A stretch of 64,000 bases of DNA from CADEDH01 sp041394285 (lineage in GTDB: Bacteria > Actinomycetota > Acidimicrobiia > Acidimicrobiales > SZUA-35): assembly GCA_041394285.1 (NCBI GenBank), contig JAWKIL010000001.1:620001-684000 (forward strand), written 5' to 3'. This document shows positions 43,724 through 52,459 of this stretch, in pieces. How positions within the stretch are numbered: position 1 is the first letter of the stretch; each line of letters starts with the position of its first letter. The notes below the pieces were generated by a model, which saw nothing but the letters and a program-made list of their open reading frames with translations, ran no database searches and was not told where the DNA came from. A program made the position numbers and the translations under genes.

Positions 43724-44953
43724 ATGGGAGAGGTGTTCGTCGGCCTGGACTGGGCCGAGGACCATCACGACGTCCATGTCGAAGACGGAGCAGGACGGAA
43801 ACTGGCCGCAGCCCGGATCCCGGAAGGAGTGGTGGGGGTGGCGCGGTTCCACGACCTCCTCGCCGCTCATGCCGAGGACCCCGCTGGGGTGTTGATCGCG
43901 ACCGAGACCGATCGGGGTCTGTTCATCACTGCGTTGATCTCGGCCGGGTACCGGGTGTTGGCGGTGAACCCGTTGTCGGTGGCCCGCTACCGGGAACGAC
44001 ACACCACCTCGGGCGCCAAGTCCGACCCGGGGGATGCCAAGATTCTGGCTGATCTGGCCCGCACCGACGCCCACAACCACCGTCTGGCGGCCGGTGACAG
44101 TGAGCTGAGTGAAGCGGTCAAGGTGTTGGCCCGGTCGCATCAGTCGTTGATCTGGGCCCGGCAACGTCAGACCAATCAGCTCCGCTCCACCCTGCGGGAG
44201 TTCTACCCCGCCGCCCTGGACGCCTTCGCTGAGCTGGGCGGACGCGACGCGTTGGCGGTGTTGGCCATCGCCCCGAACCCCACCTTGGGCCGGCAGTTGT
44301 CCCGGGCCAAGATCGCCTCCGCTCTGCGGCGAGGCGGGCGACAACGCCGGATCGACGAACGCGTCGTTGAGATCCAAGCGGCGTTGCGGACTGAGCATCT
44401 TCAGGCTGCTCCGCTGGTGGCTGACGCCATGGGAGCGACCGTGGCGGCGTTGGTGGCGGTGATCACGACTCTGGTCGACCAGATCCAGATCCTCGAGGCC
44501 GAGCTGGCTGACCGTTTTGAGCAACACCCGGACGCTGAGATCATCCGTTCCCTGCCAGGACTGGGGATGACACTCGGCGCCCGGGTGCTGGGCGAGTTCG
44601 GGGACGACCCGAACCGCTATGCCAACCCCAAGTCTCGCAAGAACTACTCCGGGATGTCACCCATCACGAAGGCTTCCGGCAAGCAGCGGGTCGTGCTGGC
44701 CCGCTACGCCCGCAACCGGCGCCTGGCCGACGCCTGCTACCAATGGGCCTTCGCTGCGCTGACCGCCAGTCCCGGCGCCCGGGTCTACTACGACCAACGA
44801 CGCGCCGGCGGTGACACCCACCACCGGGCCCTACGAGCACTCGGAAACCGTCTCGTCGGCATCCTCCACGGCTGCCTTCACCACCGAGCTCTCTACGACG
44901 AACACACCGCCTGGGATCACCGACAACCCCAACCCGAACAACAAGCCGCTTGA
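43724..44953 (+). CDS. IS110 family transposase (DEDD recombinase)
   Basis: 409 residues, full length. The N-terminal RuvC-like DEDD domain has GLDWAEDHHDVHV (Asp 9), ATETDR (Glu near 60) and the Asp pair in SDPGDAKILADL. The C-terminal Transposase_20 domain has SLPGLGMTLGARVLGEFGD and RKNYSGMSPITKASGK with the serine used for strand transfer. No frameshift or stop is present, so the element may be active. The ATG follows gaggaggtaggag. The protein would act with a bridge RNA encoded by the upstream non-coding end. Confidence 0.95.
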   Translation: MGEVFVGLDWAEDHHDVHVEDGAGRKLAAARIPEGVVGVARFHDLLAAHAEDPAGVLIATETDRGLFITALISAGYRVLAVNPLSVARYRERHTTSGAKSDPGDAKILADLARTDAHNHRLAAGDSELSEAVKVLARSHQSLIWARQRQTNQLRSTLREFYPAALDAFAELGGRDALAVLAIAPNPTLGRQLSRAKIASALRRGGRQRRIDERVVEIQAALRTEHLQAAPLVADAMGATVAALVAVITTLVDQIQILEAELADRFEQHPDAEIIRSLPGLGMTLGARVLGEFGDDPNRYANPKSRKNYSGMSPITKASGKQRVVLARYARNRRLADACYQWAFAALTASPGARVYYDQRRAGGDTHHRALRALGNRLVGILHGCLHHRALYDEHTAWDHRQPQPEQQAA

Positions 44954-44998
44954 CAGTTCCGCCCGTGGGATGTCTAGCCCACCGGTCTGATGCGTCCT

Positions 44999-45017
44999 AA
45001 CAGCGGCCAGCGCTGTT
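44999..45017. repeat. Small hairpin at the right IS junction
   Basis: AACAGCG (44999-45005) pairs with CGCTGTT (45011-45017). It abuts the inferred right end of the IS110 element and lies just upstream of the carboxylase promoter region (TACAAC at 45053-45058). Confidence 0.45.
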
Positions 45018-45065
45018 TGGGCGCGCAGTTTCGGCCGGGGCGGGGGGTGCGCTACAACCGGACCC

Positions 45066-47615
45066 GTGACGACACAGGCTGAGCAGGGAACGGGTTTGCA
45101 GCGGGTGCTGGTGGCCAACCGGGGGGAGATCGCCATCCGGATCATCCGGGCCGCCCGATCCCTGGGGCTGGCCACGGTGGCGGTGGCGCCCGACGACGAC
45201 CGGAGCTCGCTCCACCTGCGCCGGGCCGACGACACCCGGGTCCTGCCCGGACGGGGGGCCGGCGCCTATCTCGACCCGGCCGGCATCGTGGCCGCCGCCG
45301 TCGACTCGGGGGCCGATGCCGTGCACCCCGGCTACGGCTTCCTGTCGGAACGGGCCGAGTTGGCCACCGCCTGCGCCGACGCCGGGCTCACCTTCGTGGG
45401 GCCCAGCGCCGACGCGCTGGCCCGCCTGGGCGACAAGGCCGCCGCCCGGGCCCTGGCCGAGGCCTGCGGCGTGCCGGTGCTGGCCGGCACCGGGGCGGTC
45501 ACGGCCGAGGAGGCGGCCGCCTTCCTGGCCTCGCTCGGCCCCGGCGGCGCCGTGATGCTCAAGGCCGTGGCCGGGGGCGGGGGCCGGGGCATGCGGATGG
45601 TGACCGACCCGGCCGAGCTGGCCGACGCCTGGGCGCGGTGCCGATCCGAGGCGCAGGCCGCCTTCGGCGACGGCGCCGTGTACGCCGAGGAGCTGGTGCG
45701 CCGGGCCCGGCACGTGGAGGTCCAGGTGCTGGGCGACGGCTCCGGCGCCGTGGTGGCCCTGGGCGACCGGGAATGCAGCCTCCAGCGCCGCCACCAGAAG
45801 CTGGTGGAGCTGGCCCCGGCCGACCTGCCGGCAGCGACCGCCACCGCCCTGGCCGACGCCGCCCTGGCCATGGCCCGGTCGCTCGGCTACCGCAGCCTGG
45901 GCACGTTCGAGTTCCTGGTCGACGCCGGCGATCTCGTGTCGGGGTCCGCCACCGCTGACGCCGGGGGGCATCAGATCGGGCGGTTCGCCTTCATCGAGGC
46001 CAACGCCCGCCTCCAGGTGGAGCACACCGTCACCGAGGCCGTCACCGGGCTCGACCTGGTCGCCCTCCAGCTCCGGGTGGCCGGCGGGGCCACCCTGGCC
46101 GACCTCGGGCTCAGCGCCGGCACCCCGCCGCCCCCGGCGCGGGGCTGCGCCGTGCAGCTCCGGATCAACACCGAGACGATGGCGGCCGACGGCACGGTCA
46201 AGCCCACCGGCGGGATCATCGCCGCCTTCGACGCCCCCGGCGGGCCCGGCGTGCGGGTCGACACCGCCGCCGGCTCCGGCCTCGCCCTCCATCCCGGGTT
46301 CGACTCGCTGCTGGCCAAGATCGTGTGCCACACCCCTGAGCGGTCGCCGGCTGCCGCCTACCGGGCCGCCCGGCGGGCCCTCGACGAGCTGCGGGTGGAC
46401 GGCGTGGCCACCAACGCCGGCTTCCTGGCCGCCCTGCTGGATCATCCCGACCTGGCCGCCCAGCCACCCACCACCCGCTTCGTCGACGACCACCTGATCG
46501 AGCTGGTGGCGGCGGCCGAAGCCGCCACCGCCGCCGCACTGGCCGGGCCCGGCTCGCCCGGCGCCGAGGGTGCTGGCGGCCCGGCCGCCTCGTTCCGTAC
46601 CGCCGCCACCGGCACCGGTGGCGTAGGCACGGCCGTGGCCCAGCAGAGCCGGGCGGCGGTCACCGCCGGCCCCGGCCAGGCCCTGGTGACCGTGCCCATG
46701 CAGGGCACGGTGGTGTCGGTGGCGGTGGAGCCGGGCCAGCCGGTGCGGGCCGGGGCCGAGGTGGCGGTGCTGGAGGCGATGAAGATGGAGCACGTGATCA
46801 CGGCCCCCGCCAGCGGCACCGTCAGTCGCCTCGTGGTGGGCCCCGGCGACACCCTGTACGAGGGCGAGGCCCTGGCCGTGATCGACGAGGGCGAGGTGGA
46901 CGTCGACGACGGGACGGCCGCCGCCGCTGTCGACCTCGACCACATCCGCCCCGACCTGGCCGAGATCGTGGACCGCCACGAGCGCACCCTCGACGAGCGC
47001 CGGCCCGAGGCCGTGGCCCGGCGGCGCAAGACCGGGCACCGCACGGCCCGGGAGAACGTGGCCGACCTGGTCGACGATGGCTCCTGGGTGGAGTACGGCT
47101 CGCTGGCCCTGGCCGACCAGCGCCAGCGGTTCGACCTCGACTGGCTGATCGCCAACTCCCCGGCCGACGGCATGCTGGCCGGTCTGGGCACGGTCAACGC
47201 AGAGCTGTTCGGGCCCGACGCGGCCGAGACCGTGGTGATGTCGTACGACTACACGGTCTTCGCCGGCACCCAGGGCCTGGTCAACCACCACAAGAAGGAC
47301 CGCATGTTCGACGTCGCCGAGCGGTCCAAGCTGCCGGTGGTGTTCTTCGCCGAGGGTGGCGGGGGCCGTCCCGGCGCCGACTGGGAGGAGTCGCCCGGCT
47401 TCAACCTCACCACCTTCCACGCCTGGGGCCGCCTCAGCGGCCTGGTACCGCTGGTGGGCATCACCACCGGCCGGTGCTTCGCCGGCAACGCCGCCATCCT
47501 CGGTTGCTGCGACGTGATCATCGCCACCCACGACTCGAACATCGGCATGGGCGGCCCGGCCATGATCGAGGGCGGCAGCCTCGGCGTGTTCACCCGGAAG
47601 AGGTGGGGCCGATGA
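45066..47615 (+). CDS. Single-chain acyl-CoA carboxylase, N-terminal part (BC-BCCP-start of CT)
   Basis: 849 residues up to a frameshift. Biotin carboxylase domain: VLVANRGEIAIRIIRAA, HPGYGFLSE, GGGGRGMRM, and FIEANARLQVEHTVTE. About 17 extra residues (near 286-304) separate FEFLVDAG from RFAFIEAN and are encoded by a family B repeat. The biotin-carrier motif EAMKMEH has its lysine near 573. The carboxyltransferase domain starts near 640. The reading ends in VFTRKRWGR because one C is missing at 47593-47595; homologues read VFTPEEVGP. The intact gene would run to 48494 (~1140 aa), like the long-chain acyl-CoA carboxylases of actinobacteria. Likely leaderless GTG start. Confidence 0.85.
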   Translation: MTTQAEQGTGLQRVLVANRGEIAIRIIRAARSLGLATVAVAPDDDRSSLHLRRADDTRVLPGRGAGAYLDPAGIVAAAVDSGADAVHPGYGFLSERAELATACADAGLTFVGPSADALARLGDKAAARALAEACGVPVLAGTGAVTAEEAAAFLASLGPGGAVMLKAVAGGGGRGMRMVTDPAELADAWARCRSEAQAAFGDGAVYAEELVRRARHVEVQVLGDGSGAVVALGDRECSLQRRHQKLVELAPADLPAATATALADAALAMARSLGYRSLGTFEFLVDAGDLVSGSATADAGGHQIGRFAFIEANARLQVEHTVTEAVTGLDLVALQLRVAGGATLADLGLSAGTPPPPARGCAVQLRINTETMAADGTVKPTGGIIAAFDAPGGPGVRVDTAAGSGLALHPGFDSLLAKIVCHTPERSPAAAYRAARRALDELRVDGVATNAGFLAALLDHPDLAAQPPTTRFVDDHLIELVAAAEAATAAALAGPGSPGAEGAGGPAASFRTAATGTGGVGTAVAQQSRAAVTAGPGQALVTVPMQGTVVSVAVEPGQPVRAGAEVAVLEAMKMEHVITAPASGTVSRLVVGPGDTLYEGEALAVIDEGEVDVDDGTAAAAVDLDHIRPDLAEIVDRHERTLDERRPEAVARRRKTGHRTARENVADLVDDGSWVEYGSLALADQRQRFDLDWLIANSPADGMLAGLGTVNAELFGPDAAETVVMSYDYTVFAGTQGLVNHHKKDRMFDVAERSKLPVVFFAEGGGGRPGADWEESPGFNLTTFHAWGRLSGLVPLVGITTGRCFAGNAAILGCCDVIIATHDSNIGMGGPAMIEGGSLGVFTRKRWGR
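45925..45980. repeat. Family B repeat, copy 2, in frame inside the carboxylase gene
   Basis: The right arm GGGCATCAGATCGGG (45966-45980) is identical to the right arm of the intergenic copy at 34862-34876. The left half is degenerate (CGATCTCGTGTC for CGATCTGATGCC), and the loop shares GTCCGCCACCG-like sequence. It adds roughly DLVSGSATADAGGHQIG to the biotin carboxylase domain between two conserved beta strands. Confidence 0.65.
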
Positions 47616-47783
47616 GCGTGCAGGTGCCCAACGGCGTGGTGGACGTGGCTGTGGCCGACGAGGCCGAGGCGGTGGCCGTGGCCAAGCGAGTACCTGAGCT
47701 ACTTCAAGGGCCCGCCGACCGGGGAAGCCCACGGCGCGAGCTGCGCCATGTAGATCCCCGAGAACCGCCTGCGCATCTACGAG

Positions 47784-48494
47784 GTGCGCCGGGTGCTGGA
47801 GCTGATCGCCGACGTCGGCACCGTGCTCGAGCTGCGGCCGAGTTCCGGCCAGGCCATGGTCACGGCCCTGGCCCGGGTGGAGGGCAAGCCGGTGGGCATC
47901 ATCGCCAACAACGCCGCCCACATCGGCGGCGCCATCGACGGTGACGCGTCCGACAAGGCCAGCCGCTTCATGCAGCTGTGCGACGCCTTCGGCCTGCCGG
48001 TGGTGATGCTGTGCGACACGCCCGGGATCATGGTGGGCCCCGAGGTGGAGAAGACGGCCCTGGTCCGCCGGGCCAGCCGGATCTTCGTCACCGCCGCCAA
48101 CCTGAGCGTGCCGGTGTTCACCCTGGTGCTGCGCAAGTCCTACGGCCTGGGGGCCCTGGGCATGGCCGGCGGCTCGTTCCTCAACCCCGTGTGGGCCGTG
48201 TCGTGGCCCACCGGGGAGTTCGGCGGCATGGGGTTGGAGGGCTTCGTGCGCCTCGGGTTCCGCCGGGAGCTGGAGGCGCTGGAGGACCCGGAGGAGAAGC
48301 AGGCCTTCTTCGACCGCAAGCTGGCCGATCTCTACAACGTGGGCAAGGCCCTCAACGTGGCCACCCACTTCGAGCTGGACGACGTGATCGACCCGGCCGA
48401 CACGAGGCGCTGGATCGCCAAGGGCCTGCGGGCCACCGCCAACTACTCGGCTGGCCCCAGCCGCAAGCGGCGGCCCTTCATCGACACCTGGTAG
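47784..48494 (+). CDS. Acyl-CoA carboxylase carboxyltransferase, C-terminal part (separated by frameshifts)
   Basis: 236 residues from GTG 47784; the frame is open back to 47754, just after an in-frame TAG. It holds the second half of the carboxyltransferase: GKPVGIIANNAAHIGGAIDGDASDKASRFMQLCDAFG, VVMLCDTPGIMVGPEVEKTALVRRASRIF, SYGLGALGMAGGSF, ending RKRRPFIDTW. Between 47593 and 47753 the family sequence jumps frame at least three times, so this is the detached end of the gene starting at 45066. It is probably not an independent gene. The conserved core is undamaged, which suggests recent decay or assembly errors. Confidence 0.8.
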   Translation: MRRVLELIADVGTVLELRPSSGQAMVTALARVEGKPVGIIANNAAHIGGAIDGDASDKASRFMQLCDAFGLPVVMLCDTPGIMVGPEVEKTALVRRASRIFVTAANLSVPVFTLVLRKSYGLGALGMAGGSFLNPVWAVSWPTGEFGGMGLEGFVRLGFRRELEALEDPEEKQAFFDRKLADLYNVGKALNVATHFELDDVIDPADTRRWIAKGLRATANYSAGPSRKRRPFIDTW

Positions 48495-48522
48495 CCCCTG
48501 CCGCTGTGTCGTCGCCCGGCGC

Positions 48523-49953
48523 CTACACCAGCGCAGTGGCCAGACGGGCCACCGCCTCGGGGACGTCGACGGAGGCGATGCCGGCCACCGAGATCGGCAG
48601 GTAGGTACCGTCGGGCTCGGCGCAGAACCCCGGCCGGCCGCTGAGCACCATCACCCCGGCTTCCCGGGCCCGGCGCACCGTGTCGGCCTCACGGGCCGCT
48701 TCGGGCGGCACGGCCCGACCGGTGCCGTCGACGAGGCGGAGCCACAGCAGGAATCCGCCGGTGGGTCGGTGGACGAGTTCGAGGCCGGGCACGGCGGCCA
48801 GGGCGTCGGCGGCGGCCCGGCGCCGCTCATCGATGCTGCGGCGCAGCCGGGCCAGGTGGCGGGACCAGCCCGGAGCGGTCACCACCGCCAGCGCCGTCTC
48901 CTGGAGCATGGTGGACACGAACAGGTCGTCGGTCAGGCGGCTGTTGCGCAGCCGGGCCAGGGCAGGACCCCGCACCACCACACCGGCGATGCGCAGGGCC
49001 GGGGCGGTCGACTTGGTGAGCGAGCGGACGTACACCACATGCCCGTCGGGATCGGCGCCCAGCAGGGGAGCGGGGCCGCCGGGCTGGTCGAGGTCGCGAG
49101 CGAAGTCGTCGTCGATCACGAAGGCGCCGTGGGAGCGGGCCAGGGCCAGGACCGCCTCCCGCCGCTCGGGGCCGAGCGTGGCGCCCACCGGGTTGGCCAG
49201 GCGGGTCTGGAGGTAGATCAGGCGGGCTCCGGTCACGTGGAGGACGGCGGCCAGCAGGTCGGGGAGGACCCCTTCGCCGTCGGCCGGTACCGGCACCGGG
49301 TGGAGGCCGGCGGCTCGTGCCGCCTCGATGGCCCCCACGTAGCTCGGGGCTTCCACCACCACGGGGTCCCCGGGTGACGCCAGACCCCGGAAGGCGGCCG
49401 TGAGTGCCGCCTGGCCCCCAGGTACCACCAACACGTCGTCGGGGTGGACTCCGGGGCCGGCGTCGGCTGCGAACCAGGCCCGCAGCGCCTCCAGCCCCTG
49501 GGCCGGGGTCCGGTCCCACGCCCCGGGCCCCCGGGCGGCCCGGCCGGCGGCCGCCGTGAGCAGGGCCGACGGCCACAGGCTGGCGTCGGGGTAGCCGGCG
49601 GCCAGCGACAAGGTGCCGGCGGGGGCGAGGGCGGCCAGGCTGGCCATCGCGTCGCCGGGCTGGGCCCGGGCTCCGAGCGCCACGGTCTGCCAGCTCACGT
49701 CGCCGGGAACGGGGGCGGCCCAGCGGCGGGCCACGAACGTGCCGTTGCCGGGCACCGCATCCAGCAGGCCCTCGCGCTCCAGGCGGGTGATGATCCGCTG
49801 GACGGTGACCGGGCCGGCCCGGTGCCGGCGGCTCAACTCCCGCACCGACGGCAGGCGGGAGCCGGCCGGCTGACCGGCCACCAGGCTCCGCAGCTCGGCC
49901 TCGATCCGGCTCCCGGACCGGTTGGCTCCGCTGTTATCACCAGCTGCACGCAC
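48523..49953 (-). CDS. MocR-type GntR/aminotransferase regulator
   Basis: 476 residues. An N-terminal GntR winged helix (about 15-80: SRLPSVRELSRRHRAGPVTVQRIITRLEREGLL) is joined to a fold-type I aminotransferase domain. The PLP lysine is at about 314 in SLTKSTAPALRIAG. MocR proteins are PLP- or amino-acid-responsive regulators. It is divergent from a flavin monooxygenase gene (183 nt between starts), a likely target. The GTG start has a TAACGT -10 box at leaderless distance. Confidence 0.88.
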   Translation of the reverse strand: MRAAGDNSGANRSGSRIEAELRSLVAGQPAGSRLPSVRELSRRHRAGPVTVQRIITRLEREGLLDAVPGNGTFVARRWAAPVPGDVSWQTVALGARAQPGDAMASLAALAPAGTLSLAAGYPDASLWPSALLTAAAGRAARGPGAWDRTPAQGLEALRAWFAADAGPGVHPDDVLVVPGGQAALTAAFRGLASPGDPVVVEAPSYVGAIEAARAAGLHPVPVPADGEGVLPDLLAAVLHVTGARLIYLQTRLANPVGATLGPERREAVLALARSHGAFVIDDDFARDLDQPGGPAPLLGADPDGHVVYVRSLTKSTAPALRIAGVVVRGPALARLRNSRLTDDLFVSTMLQETALAVVTAPGWSRHLARLRRSIDERRRAAADALAAVPGLELVHRPTGGFLLWLRLVDGTGRAVPPEAAREADTVRRAREAGVMVLSGRPGFCAEPDGTYLPISVAGIASVDVPEAVARLATALV

Positions 49954-49960
49954 CGTCGAA

Positions 49961-49976
49961 AACGTTACCGGTACCG
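49961..49976. promoter_or_regulatory. Overlapping palindromes over the mocR-type promoter
   Basis: Three palindromic hexamers run together: AACGTT (49961-49966), ACCGGT (49967-49972) and GGTACC (49970-49975). They overlap the minus-strand -10 TAACGT (49967-49962) of the MocR gene, so they are a candidate autoregulatory operator in the divergent region. Confidence 0.4.
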
Positions 49977-50135
49977 AAGGCCGAGCGTTTCAGTACGGCC
50001 GCCGGCGCCGGGCCGGTGGTCGCCGGGACTTTGGTCCCGACTTCGCCTCGCCGCTTGCCGCAATCGAATCGCAGTTCGACACTGGCGTCACCGCCGACGG
50101 GTGGGAGCGCACCGCCAGCGAACAGGGAGGCAGCG

Positions 50136-51590
50136 ATGAGCGACAGCAACGGATCGCCCCGGGTGGCCGTGATCGGGGCCGGCATGTCCGGCATCCTCAG
50201 TGCCATCAAGCTGGAGGAGCGGGGCATCCCGTTCGAGATCTTCGAGAAGGCCGACCGGATCGGCGGCACCTGGCGGGAGAACACCTACCCAGGGCTGAGC
50301 TGCGACGTGCCGAGCCACGCCTACACCTACTCCTTCGCCCGCAACCCGGACTGGAGCCAGTGGTTCGCTCCCGGCCCCGAGATCCAGAACTACTTCCAGG
50401 GCGTGGCCGACCGCTTCGGCGTCACCGGCCGGGTCCGCTTCGGCGACGAGGTGACGAGCCTCGAGTTCCGGGACGGGGCCTGGGACCTGGGCACCGCGGC
50501 CGGCTACACCGGTCGGTTCGAGGCCGTCATCGCCGCCACCGGCGTGCTCCACCATCCCAACGTGCCCGACATCGCCGGCCTCGACAGCTTCGCCGGCGAC
50601 TGTTTCCACACCGCCCGCTGGGACCACTCGGTGCCCCTCGACGGCCGCCGGGTGGGCGTGATCGGCACCGGCTCCACCGCCGTGCAGATCACCAGCGCCC
50701 TCGTCGGCAAGGTCAGCCACTTCAGCCTGTTCCAGCGCACCCCGCAGTGGGTCATCGGCGGCGAGAGCCGGCACTTCACCGACGAGGAGAAGGCGAGCTA
50801 CCGCCGCGACCCGGCGTCGCTGGAGGCCTTCGTGGCCCAGGTGAAGCAGGGCATGCGGGAAGGCATCGCCGAAGCCGTCATCGACGTCGAGTCGATCCAG
50901 CTGGCCAAGATCCAGCACCTGTGCGAGAAGAACCTGGACACGGTGCGGGACCCCGAGCTGCGGGAGAAGCTGCGGCCCAGCTACCGGGCGGCGTGCAAGC
51001 GGCTGATCTTCTCGCCCGACTTCTACGATGCCATCCAGCACCCCAACGCCGAGCTGGTCACCTCGGGCATCAAGGCGATCGAGCCGGGCGGGGTGCGCAC
51101 CAACGATGGCGTGCTCCACGAGCTCGACGTGCTCGTGTTGGCCACCGGGTTCAAGGTCGACCGCTTCGTCCGCCCCATCCGGGTCATCGGGCGGGACGGG
51201 GTGGACCTCGACCAGGCCTGGGCCGACGGGCCCCGGGCCCATCTGTCGATCACGGTGCCCGGGTTCCCCAACTTCTTCATGCTCAACGGGCCCAACGGTC
51301 CGGTCGGCAACTTCTCGCTGATCGACGTGGCCGAGCTGCAACTGGGTTACGTCCTCCAGCTGATCGAGCCGATGCGGGAGGGCCGGTGGCGGGAGGTGAT
51401 GGTGACCGAGGAGGCCACCGAGGCCTTCGAGGCCGAGCGGCGGGCCGCCGCCGCCAACACGGTGTGGAGCACCGGCTGCAACAGCTGGTACCTCGACCGT
51501 CACGGCGTGCCGGCCACCTGGACCTTCTCCTGGGACCGGTTCTGCGACGAGATGGCCGCCCCCAAGCTGGCCGCCTTCGACGTGCGCTGA
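50136..51590 (+). CDS. Flavin-containing monooxygenase, Baeyer-Villiger type
   Basis: 484 residues. The FAD motif is GAGMSG in VAVIGAGMSGILSAIKL, then IGGTWRENTYPGLSCDVPSHAYTY. The fingerprint FxGxxxHxxxW appears as FAGDCFHTARWD, followed by the NADPH motif VGVIGTGSTAVQ. It is closest in style to hydroxyacetophenone-type or phenylacetone-type monooxygenases. The start ATG 50136 has agggagg at good distance. Probably controlled by the divergent MocR-type regulator. Confidence 0.9.
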   Translation: MSDSNGSPRVAVIGAGMSGILSAIKLEERGIPFEIFEKADRIGGTWRENTYPGLSCDVPSHAYTYSFARNPDWSQWFAPGPEIQNYFQGVADRFGVTGRVRFGDEVTSLEFRDGAWDLGTAAGYTGRFEAVIAATGVLHHPNVPDIAGLDSFAGDCFHTARWDHSVPLDGRRVGVIGTGSTAVQITSALVGKVSHFSLFQRTPQWVIGGESRHFTDEEKASYRRDPASLEAFVAQVKQGMREGIAEAVIDVESIQLAKIQHLCEKNLDTVRDPELREKLRPSYRAACKRLIFSPDFYDAIQHPNAELVTSGIKAIEPGGVRTNDGVLHELDVLVLATGFKVDRFVRPIRVIGRDGVDLDQAWADGPRAHLSITVPGFPNFFMLNGPNGPVGNFSLIDVAELQLGYVLQLIEPMREGRWREVMVTEEATEAFEAERRAAAANTVWSTGCNSWYLDRHGVPATWTFSWDRFCDEMAAPKLAAFDVR

Positions 51591-51681
51591 TTCGTCGCCG
51601 CCGGCATAGGCGCGTGCACCTAGGCGACGGCGTCGATCGGTGCCCCCCGACCCCGCCGCCGCCGAGCCGCGGAAACCGTGG

Positions 51682-52422
51682 TCAGCAAGGACCCACGAAG
51701 GCGCCGGCCGACTGATCGGCCATGGCCGTCCGGCAGATCAGCTCCACGAACCCCCGCAGGTGGTTGTAATTCGTGGTGGGCGACGTGCACTGGAGCCTGA
51801 ACGCGCCCAGCAGGGCCTGGTAGGCGGCCGACGTCTTGTTGCCCCACGACCCGTCGACTGTCAGCGATGCCCCGTTCAACAGGTTGCAGGCCGTCTGCAC
51901 CAGCATCGTGTCGGTTCGGGCCGACGTCCTGAGGGGCGGGGTCTGGGCTCCGGCGTCGGTGTCGATGTGGATGTGATTGTGGTGGTCGGTGTTGTAGGCG
52001 GCGGTCAGCACAGTGGCGCAGTCGCGGCGCATCGCCGCCCAGATGGCCAGATACTTCCGCTGCGCCTCGCGAGGCTGGGTGGAGCGCCAGATGACGTTCA
52101 TGTCGTAGAGGTTCGGCCCGAGCTTGACCGCCGTCAGATCGAAGGCCCGGCCCGTGCTGTGGCAGCCGGTCTTGCAGACCTTGGCCCCCACGTCGCCGAT
52201 CCACTCGATCGTGCCGGGGCCGTCGTTCACGGCGTAGTGGTTCAGCCCGGCGAAGGCGAAGCCCAGCTGGGTGTGGAACGCGGCGTTGAAGCTCTCGTTG
52301 TGCTGGGCGCCGTGCACACCGAACTGGCCGCTCCAGCCCAGACGGTGGCGGAGCCCCCAGTTGGGGCCGAAGAGGTGGTTGCGGGTGATGGTGGGGGCTG
52401 CGCAGTCGGTAGCGCACGTCAT
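51682..52422 (-). CDS. Extensin-like / M15-type zinc peptidase-like protein
   Basis: 246 residues. The central part has CHSTGRAFDLTAV and later NTDHHNHIHID, the H-x6-D and H-x-H metal pattern of extensin-like C-terminal and D-Ala-D-Ala peptidase-like folds. The C-terminal ~90 residues (LVQTACNLLNGASLTVDGSWGNKTSAAYQ) look like a peptidoglycan-binding type-1 repeat. Six or more cysteines suggest disulfides, yet no signal peptide is visible at MTCATDCAAP. It lies 37 nt after a gene of unknown function on the same strand. Confidence 0.7.
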   Translation of the reverse strand: MTCATDCAAPTITRNHLFGPNWGLRHRLGWSGQFGVHGAQHNESFNAAFHTQLGFAFAGLNHYAVNDGPGTIEWIGDVGAKVCKTGCHSTGRAFDLTAVKLGPNLYDMNVIWRSTQPREAQRKYLAIWAAMRRDCATVLTAAYNTDHHNHIHIDTDAGAQTPPLRTSARTDTMLVQTACNLLNGASLTVDGSWGNKTSAAYQALLGAFRLQCTSPTTNYNHLRGFVELICRTAMADQSAGAFVGPC

Positions 52423-52459
52423 GGGGTTCTCCAGTTTCTCGGGTCGTGATGGGCGGTGG

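Larger units (their letters stand above)
43511..44998 (+). mobile_element. IS110-family insertion sequence (boundaries approximate)
   Basis: The element carries one DEDD transposase gene. Its DNA is visibly less GC-rich and uses more TTG/CTG/GTT-type codons than the flanks. No terminal inverted repeats are seen, as is normal for IS110. GTCCT occurs at 43511-43515 and again at 44994-44998 and may mark the core at the two junctions, giving about 1.49 kb, typical for the family. The ends are inferred, not proven. Confidence 0.75.

Noticed and set aside
43511..44998. Terminal inverted repeats and target duplications for the IS element
   Set aside because: No convincing inverted repeat pairs the two ends; IS110 elements normally lack them, and the GTCCT pair is only a suggestive core.
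47593..47753. Programmed frameshifting in the carboxylase gene
   Set aside because: Several jumps in different directions plus an in-frame TAG are needed, without a single slippery site; decay or sequence error is simpler.
44997..48368. A 1123-codon open frame on the minus strand opposite the carboxylase
   Set aside because: It is a GC-bias shadow of the plus-strand carboxylase. Its translation is rich in His/Gly/Pro/Val without any domain, while the plus strand carries clear BC, BCCP and CT motifs.
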